Shown here: piece after piece, positions 50,214 to 59,712 of the stretch | Layout of the letters: each line of letters starts with the position of its first letter | Position numbering within the stretch: position 1 is the first letter of the stretch | Assembly (NCBI RefSeq): GCF_012516315.1 | Contig: NZ_CP051185.1 | Span: 5,833,363 to 5,897,362 of the forward strand | Direction: 5' to 3' | Source: Limnospira fusiformis SAG 85.79 | GTDB taxonomy: Bacteria > Cyanobacteriota > Cyanobacteriia > Cyanobacteriales > Microcoleaceae | DNA: 64,000 nucleotides | Made by a program: the position numbers and the translations under genes | Notes under the pieces: generated by a model | What the model saw: the letters and a program-made list of their open reading frames with translations, nothing else | Database searches by the model: none | What the model was told of the DNA's origin: nothing

Positions 50214-51341
50214 TTATTTCTTGCTTCGTCCGGGACTGTCGGCAGCACCCCGTCCACAAGTGTAATCGTCGGAACCAGGCGATTTTTCTAAATTTATACT
50301 GGCGTTCAAATCTCTATCAATCTTCAAGCCACAGTTTGGACATTCAAAAGTCCGACGGACTAGGGGCATTTTTTGACGATAACCGCAATTAGAACACAGT
50401 TGACTGGATGGATAAAATCTATCGGCAATAATCAACTTTGAACCATAACGTTCTGCCTTGTAACCTAGTTGACGACGGAACTCATAAAATGAAGCATCAG
50501 CGATAGAACCCGCCAAACCATGATTTTTCAGCATACCTGACACATTCAAATCTTCAATGACTACTTGGCTGTGGTTCTTAGCCAAGAAAGTAGTTATTTT
50601 ATGAATCGTGTCCCGCCGAATGTTTGCTACTCTTTGATGTAGCTTTTGAACTTTTAAGAGACATTTGGCCCAATTTTTCGAGCCTTTGACTTTGCGACTT
50701 AAATGACGTTGTAATCGAGCTAGTTTTTTGGTGGCTGCTTTATAAGCCTTGGGATTAGAGAATTGGGTCCCATCGGAGCAAGTCGCCCAATTGTTAATTC
50801 CTAGGTCTACCCCGATTCTCTCTCGATATTTAGGTGTGATTTCTGGTGTGATTTCTACGAAAAAGCTAATATACCAGTCACCTGCTTGGCGCGTTATAGT
50901 GACTTTCTTAACTAGACTGGGTGGTAGAGCCTCAAATGTAGAAACCCAGCCCACAAAAGGCAGCTTATGGCGAGTTCCTGACAGATTGAATGGTTGGCCG
51001 CCATTGTCAAGGGTAAAGCTATCATGGTGGCCTTTCTTCTTAAATTTAGGATAACTGCTTATTCCTTTGAAGAAGCGCTTAAAGGCATCCCCTAGATTAA
51101 TGAAGGCATATTGATAAACTCTAGAAGACAATTCGGACATCCAAGGATATTGAGGTTTCACATAATGAGTAAAAACCTTTTTGATGGAGTTGACGTTAGG
51201 CTTGAGTCCCTCTTCATAAGCTGACATCCATAAGTGTAATCCCCAATTGAACACAAATCGAGCATACCCCGCGTGTTTGGCCATCAAGGTGCGATGACGG
51301 TCATTGAGTTTTAGTTTTGTCCGGAAAGCTTTGTAAGCCAT
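50214..51341 (-). CDS. tnpB: TnpB, IS200/IS605-type RNA-guided endonuclease, intact
   Basis: A 375-residue complete OrfB/TnpB. RuvC residues are all present: Asp179 (IGVDLGINNWAT), Glu263 (VVIEDLNVSGM) and Asp344 (IDRDLNASIN). The zinc ribbon has CSNCG (316-320) and CPNCG (334-338). The family uses an RNA made from the element's right end to cleave DNA and so retain the element. No tnpA transposase is adjacent, so it is a solo or non-autonomous copy. The guide-bearing RNA would be expected to overlap the 3' part and extend past 50214. Confidence 0.93.
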   Translation of the reverse strand: MAYKAFRTKLKLNDRHRTLMAKHAGYARFVFNWGLHLWMSAYEEGLKPNVNSIKKVFTHYVKPQYPWMSELSSRVYQYAFINLGDAFKRFFKGISSYPKFKKKGHHDSFTLDNGGQPFNLSGTRHKLPFVGWVSTFEALPPSLVKKVTITRQAGDWYISFFVEITPEITPKYRERIGVDLGINNWATCSDGTQFSNPKAYKAATKKLARLQRHLSRKVKGSKNWAKCLLKVQKLHQRVANIRRDTIHKITTFLAKNHSQVVIEDLNVSGMLKNHGLAGSIADASFYEFRRQLGYKAERYGSKLIIADRFYPSSQLCSNCGYRQKMPLVRRTFECPNCGLKIDRDLNASINLEKSPGSDDYTCGRGAADSPGRSKK

Positions 51342-51541
51342 GATTTGATTTTACCATGAAGAATCCGACTTGATGAGTATGTCGTCAGGGAAATTTGGCA
51401 TGGTCTGGGGTTTGACCGTATACTCATTATTGAGTTGTGAATCTTTTGGGGTATTGTACGTTATTGTCCTAAGATGTCAAGCAAATCTTGGATTAAATTC
51501 TGGCTCTAAAATTCCAACAAGGCAAAGTGATTTAAAATCTT

Positions 51542-52339
51542 ATGTATCCACAGCTATCATTATTATCGAATCCAGCGGTAGCAGCGATCGCTATTAATAC
51601 CCTACTATTGGGAATTGTCGCCCTACTACCCAAAAAACTCTTAACCCCCTCTGGTATTGTACACGCTTGGATTTTAGGCGTGTTAGTCTGGGTAAGTCTC
51701 CAAGGACCCGGATATATGGTGGTGGGGTTTTATTTCGTGATCGGATCAGCAGTGACCCGCATTGGGATGGCTGAAAAAGAGGCGGCGGGTATAGCCGAAA
51801 AGCGATCGGGTGCTAGGGGACCGGAAAATGTCTGGGGATCTGCCTTAACTGCGGCGCTTTGTGCTTTGGGAATTTGGGGGTTAAGGGGGCTGATGGTTGA
51901 TAGTCCCATAACTGCGATCGCCACACCTTTACTGATGTTGGGATATGTTGCCAGTTTCAGCACTAAACTCTCTGATACCTGTGCCTCAGAGGTCGGTAAA
52001 GCCTATGGAAAACGAACTTTCTTAATTACTACCATGCAGCCAGTGCCGCGCGGTACAGAGGGCGCTATCAGCCTAGAAGGAACTGTGGCTGGTGTGGTAG
52101 CATCCCTAGCCATGGCTATGGTGGGCTGGTCAGTGGGTTTAATTGATGCCATGGGGCTGTTATGGTGTATAATAGCAGCGTTTGTCGCTACTAACCTAGA
52201 AAGCCTGATCGGAGCCACTTGGCAAAATCAGGTGGGGTGGCTCACCAATGAAGTCGTCAATTTTATCAATACCCTAATCGGGGCGATCGTTGCTATCGTG
52301 TTAGCAGTTGTCTATTTTCAACTCCCGATTCACTTTTAA
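51542..52339 (+). CDS. DUF92/TIGR00297 family membrane protein, VTE6-like
   Basis: A 265-residue protein with six to seven membrane helices. GPENVWGSALTAALCALG and FSTKLSDTCASEVGKAYGKRTFLITTMQPVPRGTEGAISLEGTVAG are signature stretches of the DUF92 family. The plant member VTE6 is a phytyl-phosphate kinase in tocopherol synthesis, which makes phytol recycling the likely role here. TATG follows an AT-rich leader without a clear ribosome site. Confidence 0.9.
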   Translation: MYPQLSLLSNPAVAAIAINTLLLGIVALLPKKLLTPSGIVHAWILGVLVWVSLQGPGYMVVGFYFVIGSAVTRIGMAEKEAAGIAEKRSGARGPENVWGSALTAALCALGIWGLRGLMVDSPITAIATPLLMLGYVASFSTKLSDTCASEVGKAYGKRTFLITTMQPVPRGTEGAISLEGTVAGVVASLAMAMVGWSVGLIDAMGLLWCIIAAFVATNLESLIGATWQNQVGWLTNEVVNFINTLIGAIVAIVLAVVYFQLPIHF

Positions 52340-52461
52340 ACCCCCAGATTAGCTCAGTATTAGCATACCCAAATCCCAGATCATTGCTATATTAGGGGTA
52401 GACCTCATCTGGGGTGTATACTCCAGTTAGATTAACAACCACGTTCAAATTACTTTTACCT

Positions 52462-53226
52462 ATGTCTCAACCATTTTTGACCATTAATGATAACGACTCT
52501 CTTACCCTGAGTCAATCATTACAATATCTCCAAAATTCCGGCAAGTTGCAGGATTTTCTGGCTAATATTCTCAGGCAATATGTAATTGATAAAGAACTGC
52601 AATCTCGGGATGAAGTTAACTCCAATGCAGCCGCCATTGAGCAAGCCGTGATTAATTTCCGCCTGGAACGTAATCTCAGCGACCCCCAAGCCTTCCAAAC
52701 TTGGCTCGATGAAAACCGCTTGACCTATAAAAGTTTTCATGACCAGGTTTCTAATGGGTTTAAACGAGAAACTCTCAAACTCGCAGTAGTTAAAGAGAAT
52801 TTGGAGGAATATTTCCAAGAACGCAAACCGTTTTTAGATTCCGTAGTCCTGTCACGAATTGTGGTTGATGACTATGAAATGGCTGAAAGTTTAAAAAGCA
52901 AAATTGCCTCGGGAGAAGGAAGTTTTGAAGCCTTAGCGCGGGAATATTCTCTCACCACAGAACGCCGGGTTAATGGCATGATGGGAGCCGTAAGTAAAGC
53001 CACATTACCAGATACCTTAAAATCTACCATTGAAGGGGCTAAGGTGGGTCAAATTATCGGACCTTTTGAAGTCGAAGGGCGCTGGTGTTTGTTCAGAATT
53101 GAAGAATTTATCGACGTGACTTTGGAAACCAAAGGCATTAAAAAACAGTTGCAGGATGAATTGTTCGATCGCTGGATGAATGAACAACTCAAAACCCTGA
53201 CTGTGAAAATGCAAATTGGTGATTAA
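52462..53226 (+). CDS. Parvulin-type peptidylprolyl isomerase
   Basis: A 254-residue SurA/PrsA-like protein without signal peptide. A helical N-terminal chaperone part (1-120) is followed by a parvulin domain (about 125-230: LSRIVVDDYEMAESLKSKIASGEGSFEALAREYSL, GPFEVEGRWCLFRIEEF). Such soluble cyanobacterial members are often found next to secretion or peptide-maturation genes; none is here. ATG 52462 (MSQPFLTIN) is preferred to 52414. It ends 2 bases from the convergent hydrolase gene. Confidence 0.85.
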   Translation: MSQPFLTINDNDSLTLSQSLQYLQNSGKLQDFLANILRQYVIDKELQSRDEVNSNAAAIEQAVINFRLERNLSDPQAFQTWLDENRLTYKSFHDQVSNGFKRETLKLAVVKENLEEYFQERKPFLDSVVLSRIVVDDYEMAESLKSKIASGEGSFEALAREYSLTTERRVNGMMGAVSKATLPDTLKSTIEGAKVGQIIGPFEVEGRWCLFRIEEFIDVTLETKGIKKQLQDELFDRWMNEQLKTLTVKMQIGD

Positions 53227-53227
53227 T

Positions 53228-54886
53228 TTAGGGCTGTGGGAAAGCCCTTTGCAGTTGTTCAGGAGTCAACTCCTCCAAAATGGTCATCTGAAACAGGCTG
53301 GAACCTATAGTATTTAGATAAGCGTCATTTAAGTAATTGCGGTTATCTAACTCTCGGCGAATATGTAGGTTAAAAAACGTCAGGCTGAGTGCTTTTAAAT
53401 AGGGATAAGCGAAGTTGGGGTCAGGACCAATAATTTCTGGGGGGATGGGTAATTGTCCCCCCTCTTCTTGTAAAAAGGAGAAGTGAGTCCCTCCCTCAAA
53501 TAACACTAGGATGTTGTCAGAGTTGGTTAACCAGGTGAAAGGCTCAATTTGTTCTGCAATGGCTGGGGTAATATAATCATTGGTTCCTGATACGATCGCC
53601 ACTGGGATATTAATAGCAGCCATTCCCCTTTCACCAAAAACTAAGCTGCTAAAGGGATTAATAGCGATCGCTGCTTTAATTCTAGGGTCCCGAAAGTTCT
53701 GACGTTCTAAAGCCACTTCCAAAGCTCGACATTGGAGGATAATTGATAAATTGAGGGTAATGCGCCGATTGGGAAGATCAGGACAATACTGGCTCAGTAT
53801 CTGGGGGTTCAATTTCGCTCCCGCTAAGGCTAACACCGTATACCCCCCAAAAGATTGACCAACTACGCCAACATTTTGCAAATCTAGCCTTTCTCGCCAA
53901 AATGGGTCAGAAGCTGATTTTTGTTCCAGTAAGTCTAGTAAATAACTAATATCTGTGGGGCGCGCGGCAAATTCTGAAGGGTTGGGAGGTTCCTCGAAAC
54001 CTTGTAAAAATCCTTCAAAACGATTAGCACTGGTGGCGATATGTTCGGGAATGGCTACCGCAAAACCATGGGAGGCGAGATGTTCGGCTAAATAGCTAAA
54101 GGTTTTTGGGTCTGACCCTAACCCGTGGGAAATAATAATTAGGGGGGCGGGTCTGTCTATATTTTCCGGTAAGTATAAAAACAGTGGCGAAGGGCGATCG
54201 CGATTAGGATTGAAAAATACTACCTCTGCTTCTGTCCAGCTATAGGGTCCCATAGTCCGGGGGTTAGGAATGGTGAATCTTTGTTGCGGTCTCCGGTTAG
54301 CACTATTTTCCGCCGACCTCTGCTGTGAGATTTGCTCGATAATTGTCTGATCTCTAAATAACACCTGAGTTGTTTCGTTGATCAAATCGATACTAAAATC
54401 TAAATCAATGCGAATTTGAGGGTCAGGAAACTCCTGGAGAATACCCATAATCGTTAGACCTTCTGGACGTTTAGAGGCTTGAGCGATCGCTGTTTTTAGA
54501 GCCATATAACCATTTTCGCCGTCTCCAGTATTCACCACTCTACCCATGCGCCGCAAAATGGTTTCTCCTGTTGGCGAATTTAAAAACCGATCTATACTCC
54601 AAGGACTCGCTTCAAAAGGGGATTTTAAACCTCTTCTTAATCCTTCCGGGTCTTCGATATTCAGTAAATAACCATACACAAATAAAAGCGGTGTACTCTC
54701 CCCAGACTCGACAAATTTTTCCAGTTCAGCTATGGAAATTGAGGTGTTTGCTATACCATAGGATATGATCATCTCCTCCGCGCTGTGAGCGGGGCTTACT
54801 GATGCGATCGCACTCAAAATTGCAGAAGATAAACCCACCCCAAATATTTGCCATACAGACGAAAACCATTTACCAGCCACAGCCAT
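53228..54886 (-). CDS. Secreted alpha/beta hydrolase with DUF1400 N-terminal domain
   Basis: A 552-residue protein with a signal peptide (about 1-35, ending SPAHS), a cyanobacterial DUF1400 domain (about 40-190: AEEMIISYGIANTSISIAELEKF) and a C-terminal dienelactone-hydrolase/PAF-acetylhydrolase-like domain. LIIISHGLGSDP supplies the oxyanion region, VVGQSFGGYTVLA the nucleophile and GTHFSFL the histidine. It should act in the periplasm or outside. ATG 54886 (MAVAGKWF) versus 54895 is uncertain. Confidence 0.88.
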   Translation of the reverse strand: MAVAGKWFSSVWQIFGVGLSSAILSAIASVSPAHSAEEMIISYGIANTSISIAELEKFVESGESTPLLFVYGYLLNIEDPEGLRRGLKSPFEASPWSIDRFLNSPTGETILRRMGRVVNTGDGENGYMALKTAIAQASKRPEGLTIMGILQEFPDPQIRIDLDFSIDLINETTQVLFRDQTIIEQISQQRSAENSANRRPQQRFTIPNPRTMGPYSWTEAEVVFFNPNRDRPSPLFLYLPENIDRPAPLIIISHGLGSDPKTFSYLAEHLASHGFAVAIPEHIATSANRFEGFLQGFEEPPNPSEFAARPTDISYLLDLLEQKSASDPFWRERLDLQNVGVVGQSFGGYTVLALAGAKLNPQILSQYCPDLPNRRITLNLSIILQCRALEVALERQNFRDPRIKAAIAINPFSSLVFGERGMAAINIPVAIVSGTNDYITPAIAEQIEPFTWLTNSDNILVLFEGGTHFSFLQEEGGQLPIPPEIIGPDPNFAYPYLKALSLTFFNLHIRRELDNRNYLNDAYLNTIGSSLFQMTILEELTPEQLQRAFPQP

Positions 54887-54895
54887 AAATTCCAA

Positions 54896-55782
54896 TTAAT
54901 CCATAATCTAATAACTTTCGCTAATATATCAACCCGAATCGATTTAAATTTTAAAGTATTGTTAAGAATTGATACATTTTTATTGATAATGCCTCGCAAA
55001 TAGTTGACGAGATTATGGGGGTTGTGGTATCCTCCAATAAATCGTTACCAAGGGCTTATTGTGTCCTTATCCGAAAATAAAGCCTACAACCCTGATTCTA
55101 TCATAATCCAGAATATTACAGCCTGTTCAGAAATCATCTGATCACCTCTCAAAGTCCCTCTCCCTTTCTGGGAGAGAGGTGTAGGGTGAGGGCAATGTAT
55201 TACAAAGTCCCTCTCCCTTTCTGGGAGAGGGATTTAGGGTGAGGGCAATGTATTACAAAGTCCCTCTCCCTTTCTGGGAGAGAGGTGTAGGGTGAGGGCA
55301 ATGTATTACAAAGTCCCTCTCCCTTTCTGGGAGAGAGGTGTAGGGTGAGGGCAATGTATTACAAAGTCCCTCTCCCTTTCTGGGAGAGGGATTTAGGGTG
55401 AGGGCAATGTATTACAAAGTCCCTCTCCCTTTCTGGGAGAGGGATTTAGGGTGAGGGCAATGTATTACAAAGTCCCTCTCCCTTTCTGGGAGAGAGGTGT
55501 AGGGTGAGGGCAATGTATTACAAAGTCCCTCTCCCTTTCTGGGAGAGAGGTGTAGGGTGAGGGCAATGTATTACAAAGTCCCTCTCCCTTTCTGGGAGAG
55601 GGATTTAGGGTGAGGGCAATGTATTAAGCGACTGGTGAACAAGCTGTATCTCAGCAAAATTGAAAATTCCCGATGCACGAGTTTTCCGAGAAAATCGCAG
55701 CGCCATTTTCCCCCCTATTGACAAAAACCCAATTTTGTGATATGCAAGCCCCGTCCTCGGAAAGGGCGGGGAGTATCAAGAA
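54896..55782. other. Long intergenic region carrying the 53-bp array
   Basis: About 890 bases without a gene. Besides the tandem array it contains a hairpin CCCCGTCC...GGGCGGGG near 55749-55772. The remainder is AT-rich. Confidence 0.6.
55151..55627. repeat. Nine tandem 53-bp repeats, two unit variants
   Basis: Units start at 55151 and every 53 bases to 55575, exactly nine copies (477 bases). All contain CCCTCTCCC-TTTCT-GGGAGAG, an inverted repeat able to form a hairpin, then TAGGGTGAGGGCAATGTATT. Two variants differ in one block: A has GAGAGGTGTAGGG, B has GAGGGATTTAGGG. The order is A B A A B B A A B. Apart from this block the copies look identical. Confidence 0.95.
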
Positions 55783-56133
55783 TCAATTGGCACTATACTC
55801 AAAGCCATGGTCATCAGCGTAGCGATGCAAAAATCTCATCACCCGCCCAAAAATATCCTCAGAATCAACCTCAAAAGTACATTCTGCTTTCGAGAGTTCA
55901 TCATCTCCCACATAGAAGAACTTAACACCTGTGGGACTTACGCGGATTTCTCCTTCTTCATCCCGGAGCCATAAATGGCTAATTTGTTTGCGATAAGCCC
56001 TGAGTTTTTCGATCGCCTTGAGTTGTTTAAAGACTAAAACGACAATCTTGGTGTTGCTGTCTCGGCGTTTGCGGAGGCTAACCCCACCCAGTTCCTCGTC
56101 AAGTCCATCGATAAACTGGATAGATGTAGACAC
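55783..56133 (-). CDS. psb28: Photosystem II assembly protein Psb28 (Psb28-2-like)
   Basis: A 116-residue protein with the Psb28 fold pattern: IQFIDGLDEELGGVSLRKRRDSNT at the start, LWLRDEEGEIRVSPTGVKFFY in the middle and RVMRFLHRYADDHGFEYS at the end. Psb28 proteins bind the cytosolic side of assembling photosystem II. The divergent centre (VVLVFKQLKAIEKLRAYRKQI) suggests the Psb28-2 branch rather than Psb28-1. Single gene. Confidence 0.85.
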   Translation of the reverse strand: MSTSIQFIDGLDEELGGVSLRKRRDSNTKIVVLVFKQLKAIEKLRAYRKQISHLWLRDEEGEIRVSPTGVKFFYVGDDELSKAECTFEVDSEDIFGRVMRFLHRYADDHGFEYSAN

Positions 56134-56213
56134 AACCTATTGCTCCATAGAGTTTAGCCAAAGTTTAACTCGGAATTAAGTAGAAACACTCAAAACCTCA
56201 TAAAACTTAACTT

Positions 56214-57488
56214 CTAGGGGTTAGAGAAACTGTTGATTCTACCACCGCCAATCACGCGACCGGGAGTGCTGCGAGGAGAAGTAAAGGGAGCCTGTTGCTG
56301 GATCACTTGATTTTGATTATTTGGGTTTAAATTGGTGGGACCGACCACATAGTTATTGGGATTGGGGGTGGCGGGCTGAAAGTTGGGAAAACCACCAGAA
56401 TTGTCCGTCTGAGGCTGCTGATTGCGCCCAAAAGGATTAGTTCCGGTGTAGTTATATTGTCCGTGGGGGTTAGCGCGGTTGGGAGGTAGCACGGGTGCTG
56501 GTGGTAAACCACCTGGCTGGGTTCCAGATAAGGGCTGAGGTAGGGAACGGTTAGTTTGATATTGGTTGGGGGCTACATCAACAGTGGCTGCATTAGTTCC
56601 ATCAATGGGGGCTACGGTTCTGGGAACCACCCAACTGGCTTCGGGAATTTGAACTGGGGGTGCGTATGCGGGTAGAGGAATACCAGAGGCGGTGTTATTA
56701 TCCCCATTTGTCGATGATGGGGTAGCCACCTGACTATTGCTGCTTCCAGTGACTATCAGAGGGTTGAACATCCCTTGAGTTTGGGTTTGGGTTTCGCCTT
56801 CGGATTCACTTGTTGATGATGAGAAAGACTGACCCATCGCCGCCTGTAGTGGGGTGGGTGCTAAGGGGGAGTTAGTTAGGGTTTCTTGATTGTCCTCCTG
56901 GTTAGCTGGGGTTCCCCACCCTAATAAACCAAAGGATGCAGGTCTATTATTTTGGGTATTTTGGGCATTTTGCAGAGCCTGGCTGGTAGCATTAAAGGGA
57001 CTGGTGGCTGTGGTTTCGGGGAATGGTTCAGGTAGGGTGGTTGTTGCTTCACTCGATCGCAAATTTCGGGAACTCTGGGTTTGGGTATTTTGATCGGACC
57101 GAGAGTTACGGCGGCGAACTTCCTCGAATACGTCTTCTCCGCCTTGGATAGGATTGTTAAATAGGCTAACATCCTCCGGGTTGTTTCGGCGTAACTCTTC
57201 GAGTAGTAAGCCTGAACTGTCAATTTCGGCAGCGATCGCCAATTCTTCCGGAGATAGTCCGCTTTCGGAGGTTTCCGGTTCCCAGTCAATCCGATAGAGT
57301 TCGGGATTTTCTGAAACTTCCCATACAAATATACTCACTAGGGAAATCACACCAATGGGTCCCCACACCCTCGGCTGGGCGATCGCCTTGAGTTTGGCAA
57401 TAATCGGGTTAACTTGTTTTTCAACATCATGGTTGTGGTCGTGATGTTGATGTTGATGTTGATGTTGATGGTGTTGTTGATGTGACAT
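56214..57488 (-). CDS. His-rich N-terminus, single-helix, Asn/Gln/Pro-rich protein
   Basis: A 424-residue protein. The first 24 residues hold about 12 histidines (MSHQQHHQHQHQHQHH then DHNHD). A membrane helix (VWGPIGVISLVSIFVWEV) lies near residue 45, followed by an acidic segment and about 300 residues of low-complexity Asn, Gln, Pro, Ser and Thr. The topology suggests a cytoplasmic metal-binding head and an extracytoplasmic disordered tail. I know no characterised homolog. It lies 31 bases downstream of the NUDIX gene on the same strand. Confidence 0.7.
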   Translation of the reverse strand: MSHQQHHQHQHQHQHHDHNHDVEKQVNPIIAKLKAIAQPRVWGPIGVISLVSIFVWEVSENPELYRIDWEPETSESGLSPEELAIAAEIDSSGLLLEELRRNNPEDVSLFNNPIQGGEDVFEEVRRRNSRSDQNTQTQSSRNLRSSEATTTLPEPFPETTATSPFNATSQALQNAQNTQNNRPASFGLLGWGTPANQEDNQETLTNSPLAPTPLQAAMGQSFSSSTSESEGETQTQTQGMFNPLIVTGSSNSQVATPSSTNGDNNTASGIPLPAYAPPVQIPEASWVVPRTVAPIDGTNAATVDVAPNQYQTNRSLPQPLSGTQPGGLPPAPVLPPNRANPHGQYNYTGTNPFGRNQQPQTDNSGGFPNFQPATPNPNNYVVGPTNLNPNNQNQVIQQQAPFTSPRSTPGRVIGGGRINSFSNP

Positions 57489-57519
57489 GATTGATCACCG
57501 ATTGAGTATAAGGACAGGA

Positions 57520-57948
57520 CTATCCCAGGAATTTGATAAAGCCTTCAGGAACAAGTTGAGCTTCTCCTGACTTAAATCTCTCCACGGGAACCCAGAGGGC
57601 TAATTTTTGGCGATCGCCTTCCTTAAATGGGATTTGTTCCTGTTGGTAAAATTGGCGATCAGCAAATTTACATCGATACAGTTGGATAATTTCATGTCCC
57701 TGACTACCATTATAAACGAAAATGCTTTCCAGGCAATCTAGGTATTCTATATCAGTAATTTCCGCGTTGAGTTCTTCGAGAAATTCTCGTCGGAGTGCAT
57801 CTCGACTATGTTCGCCAAAATCTAAACCTCCTCCTAAAGCACGATAAAAGGTTATTTGTTTTTCCTGGTCGTATCCCTGAGACACCAAAATGCGATCGTT
57901 ATCCTCAATTAATCCTAATGCAATTACCCTAATTTTCGGTTTAGCCAT
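57520..57948 (-). CDS. NUDIX hydrolase
   Basis: A 142-residue NUDIX protein. The NUDIX box is GGLDFGE...REFLEEL (about 36-58), with the last glycine of the consensus replaced (LNAEI). ALGGGLDFGEHSRDALRREF and FIKFLG at the end are typical of small NTP or NDP-sugar pyrophosphohydrolases. The substrate cannot be predicted. Confidence 0.9.
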   Translation of the reverse strand: MAKPKIRVIALGLIEDNDRILVSQGYDQEKQITFYRALGGGLDFGEHSRDALRREFLEELNAEITDIEYLDCLESIFVYNGSQGHEIIQLYRCKFADRQFYQQEQIPFKEGDRQKLALWVPVERFKSGEAQLVPEGFIKFLG

Positions 57949-57981
57949 GATTCTGAGTTAATTAGATTTTATCGGCAGCAT

Positions 57982-58473
57982 TCAAGAGATACCATCGTTA
58001 GCAAAATCAGGATCATGGCGATTCGTTGAGACCGGCCAATCTTGATTTTGTCCCCCAATAATTAACTCTTCTATCGTGACATAATCTTCGCTGAGTTGTT
58101 CCAAAGAATTAATCAAAACATCCAAAGCCAAAGCATCACTGGTTCCCAAATCAAACCAACAACGCGCCCACAATCCCTCATATTCTACTTCCCCCATATT
58201 GTGCATGAGTGCCATCATAGCATCATGATTTCTGTCATTCTCATAAGTCATATAATTGAGGTCAACCCCCACTTCTTGCACCTGCAATTTTTCCGCATTA
58301 AATCCCCCCAATTTTCCCAACAAAAACCAGGAATTAAAAACCTCCTCAATATACTGTCTTTCTATCATGGAAGGAATGGTGCTAAACCTTAACCAAATCC
58401 AGACATCAAATTGATTAAACTCTCTAAACTTTACATCCATGATACCAGATGAAACCTCTCTATTTTTGGTCAT
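57982..58473 (-). CDS. DUF3531 family protein
   Basis: A 163-residue protein of a family shared by cyanobacteria and chloroplasts. Recognisable parts are FREFNQFDVWIWLRF, IEEVFNSWFLLGKLGGFNAEKLQVQ and GLWARCWFDLGTSDALALDVLINSL. Function is unknown. An internal ATG at 58440 would start the protein close to the conserved region and may be the true start. It is 33 bases upstream of the NUDIX gene on the same strand. Confidence 0.8.
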   Translation of the reverse strand: MTKNREVSSGIMDVKFREFNQFDVWIWLRFSTIPSMIERQYIEEVFNSWFLLGKLGGFNAEKLQVQEVGVDLNYMTYENDRNHDAMMALMHNMGEVEYEGLWARCWFDLGTSDALALDVLINSLEQLSEDYVTIEELIIGGQNQDWPVSTNRHDPDFANDGIS

Positions 58474-58576
58474 GATTAAGGCATATTTACCCCCAGTCTG
58501 CCATGATATTACCTAAAATAACCGCGACTTATGGGGAAAGGCAGATAGATTTAGTGGGGGGGGGTTGATCAGGCTG

Positions 58577-59575
58577 TTATAAAGGCGGTAACTGAGTAGG
58601 TCCCCATAAACTATTATAATCTCTGATGGTATTGCGTAGGGGATGACAAGGGCGGTCTAAGCTGTCAATATTATTAAGTGTTTTGCACTGCTCATAAAAA
58701 ATCTGAGCGACAGTCAGCCTAGGAAGTTGATCAGGTTGTGATAATGCTACACTAAAGCTCTGGTAAGCAGCATTCAATAGCTGAGGGTCATTTTTCTGCC
58801 TACCGAGAGAGGCGAGAATCTGAGCCTTGAGATAGAACAATTCTGGATGAAAAGGCACTTCTTCTAAGGCTTGGTTAACAATAGTTAAAGCCCGGTCTAA
58901 TTGGTCAAGATCGCGATAGGCGATCGCAATTCCCCAAAGGGCGAGATAACGAGGACCTGCGTAACGTTCCAGGCGCTCTACAGCAGCCATGGGGTCAGAA
59001 AAAGGCAAATTTAAACCGAGAAATAAATCCATATATCCCTTGAGCAAATTTAGCTCTGGGTCTTGAGGATCAATTTGTTCGGCGGCATTCATCAATCGTA
59101 GCACAGTTTGCAGCTTATTTAAAGCCTGGGGAGCCCCCTTAATAGTTCCTTGAGTTTGGACAATATAAGCACCCTGTAAAAAATGACCCACCGCCATATA
59201 GAGATTTCCCCGTAGAGGGTCAGAAACCATAAGAGATTGAGCAGTTTGCAGAGTTCGGTCGGCGTAGCGTTTCATAGCATCCCAGTCTTGAGCCTGATAA
59301 GCTAGAGAGGCTTGGAGAGCAAAAACCATTGGTTCGTTAGTACCAAGCTGTTCAGCCTGTTTGAGGTACTTTTGCGCCTCAACATAGTGTCCTCGCTCAA
59401 ACATAGCCCGAAAGGCGGCTTCGGTTTGTTCACCCATAACCCTAGGATTATTAGTGCGGAAGGGGTCAGCCGCAGTAGCAGTTAAAGATAACAGAGCGAT
59501 CGCAATAGGGGTAATACCAAACAGGGTGATAGTTTTGGAGTGAATGGATTTTATAAGATTTGATAAGCTAATCAT
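58577..59575 (-). CDS. TPR-repeat protein, Sll0314/Alr1548-like
   Basis: A 332-residue exported protein with a signal peptide (about 1-36) and helical repeats: AFRAMFERGHYVEAQKYLKQAEQLG, VFALQASLAYQAQDWDAMKRYADRTLQ and ALTIVNQALEEVPFHPELFYLKAQILASLG. TPR domains mediate protein contacts; partners are unknown. The overall form resembles the cyanobacterial Sll0314/Alr1548 group. Confidence 0.85.
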   Translation of the reverse strand: MISLSNLIKSIHSKTITLFGITPIAIALLSLTATAADPFRTNNPRVMGEQTEAAFRAMFERGHYVEAQKYLKQAEQLGTNEPMVFALQASLAYQAQDWDAMKRYADRTLQTAQSLMVSDPLRGNLYMAVGHFLQGAYIVQTQGTIKGAPQALNKLQTVLRLMNAAEQIDPQDPELNLLKGYMDLFLGLNLPFSDPMAAVERLERYAGPRYLALWGIAIAYRDLDQLDRALTIVNQALEEVPFHPELFYLKAQILASLGRQKNDPQLLNAAYQSFSVALSQPDQLPRLTVAQIFYEQCKTLNNIDSLDRPCHPLRNTIRDYNSLWGPTQLPPL

Positions 59576-59712
59576 AGGGATCTTTCCTTGAAAATGCTAA
59601 TGGGCTGGAGTTTTGCCAAAATTCAGCCCCTAGGTTAATCGAGTCATGCTATCATCTGCACCTAGTTGGTGCCAGGATTGATAGGTTTGAGTAACATTTA
59701 GAATTCCTCCAA

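Noticed and set aside
55151..55627. Regular repeat array considered as a CRISPR
   Set aside because: The whole 53-base period is repeated. There are no unique spacers and no cas genes in the window.
55749..55772. GC-rich hairpin CCCCGTCC...GGGCGGGG considered as the psb28 terminator
   Set aside because: No T-run follows on the minus strand. It may be a leftover of an element end, but nothing else supports that.
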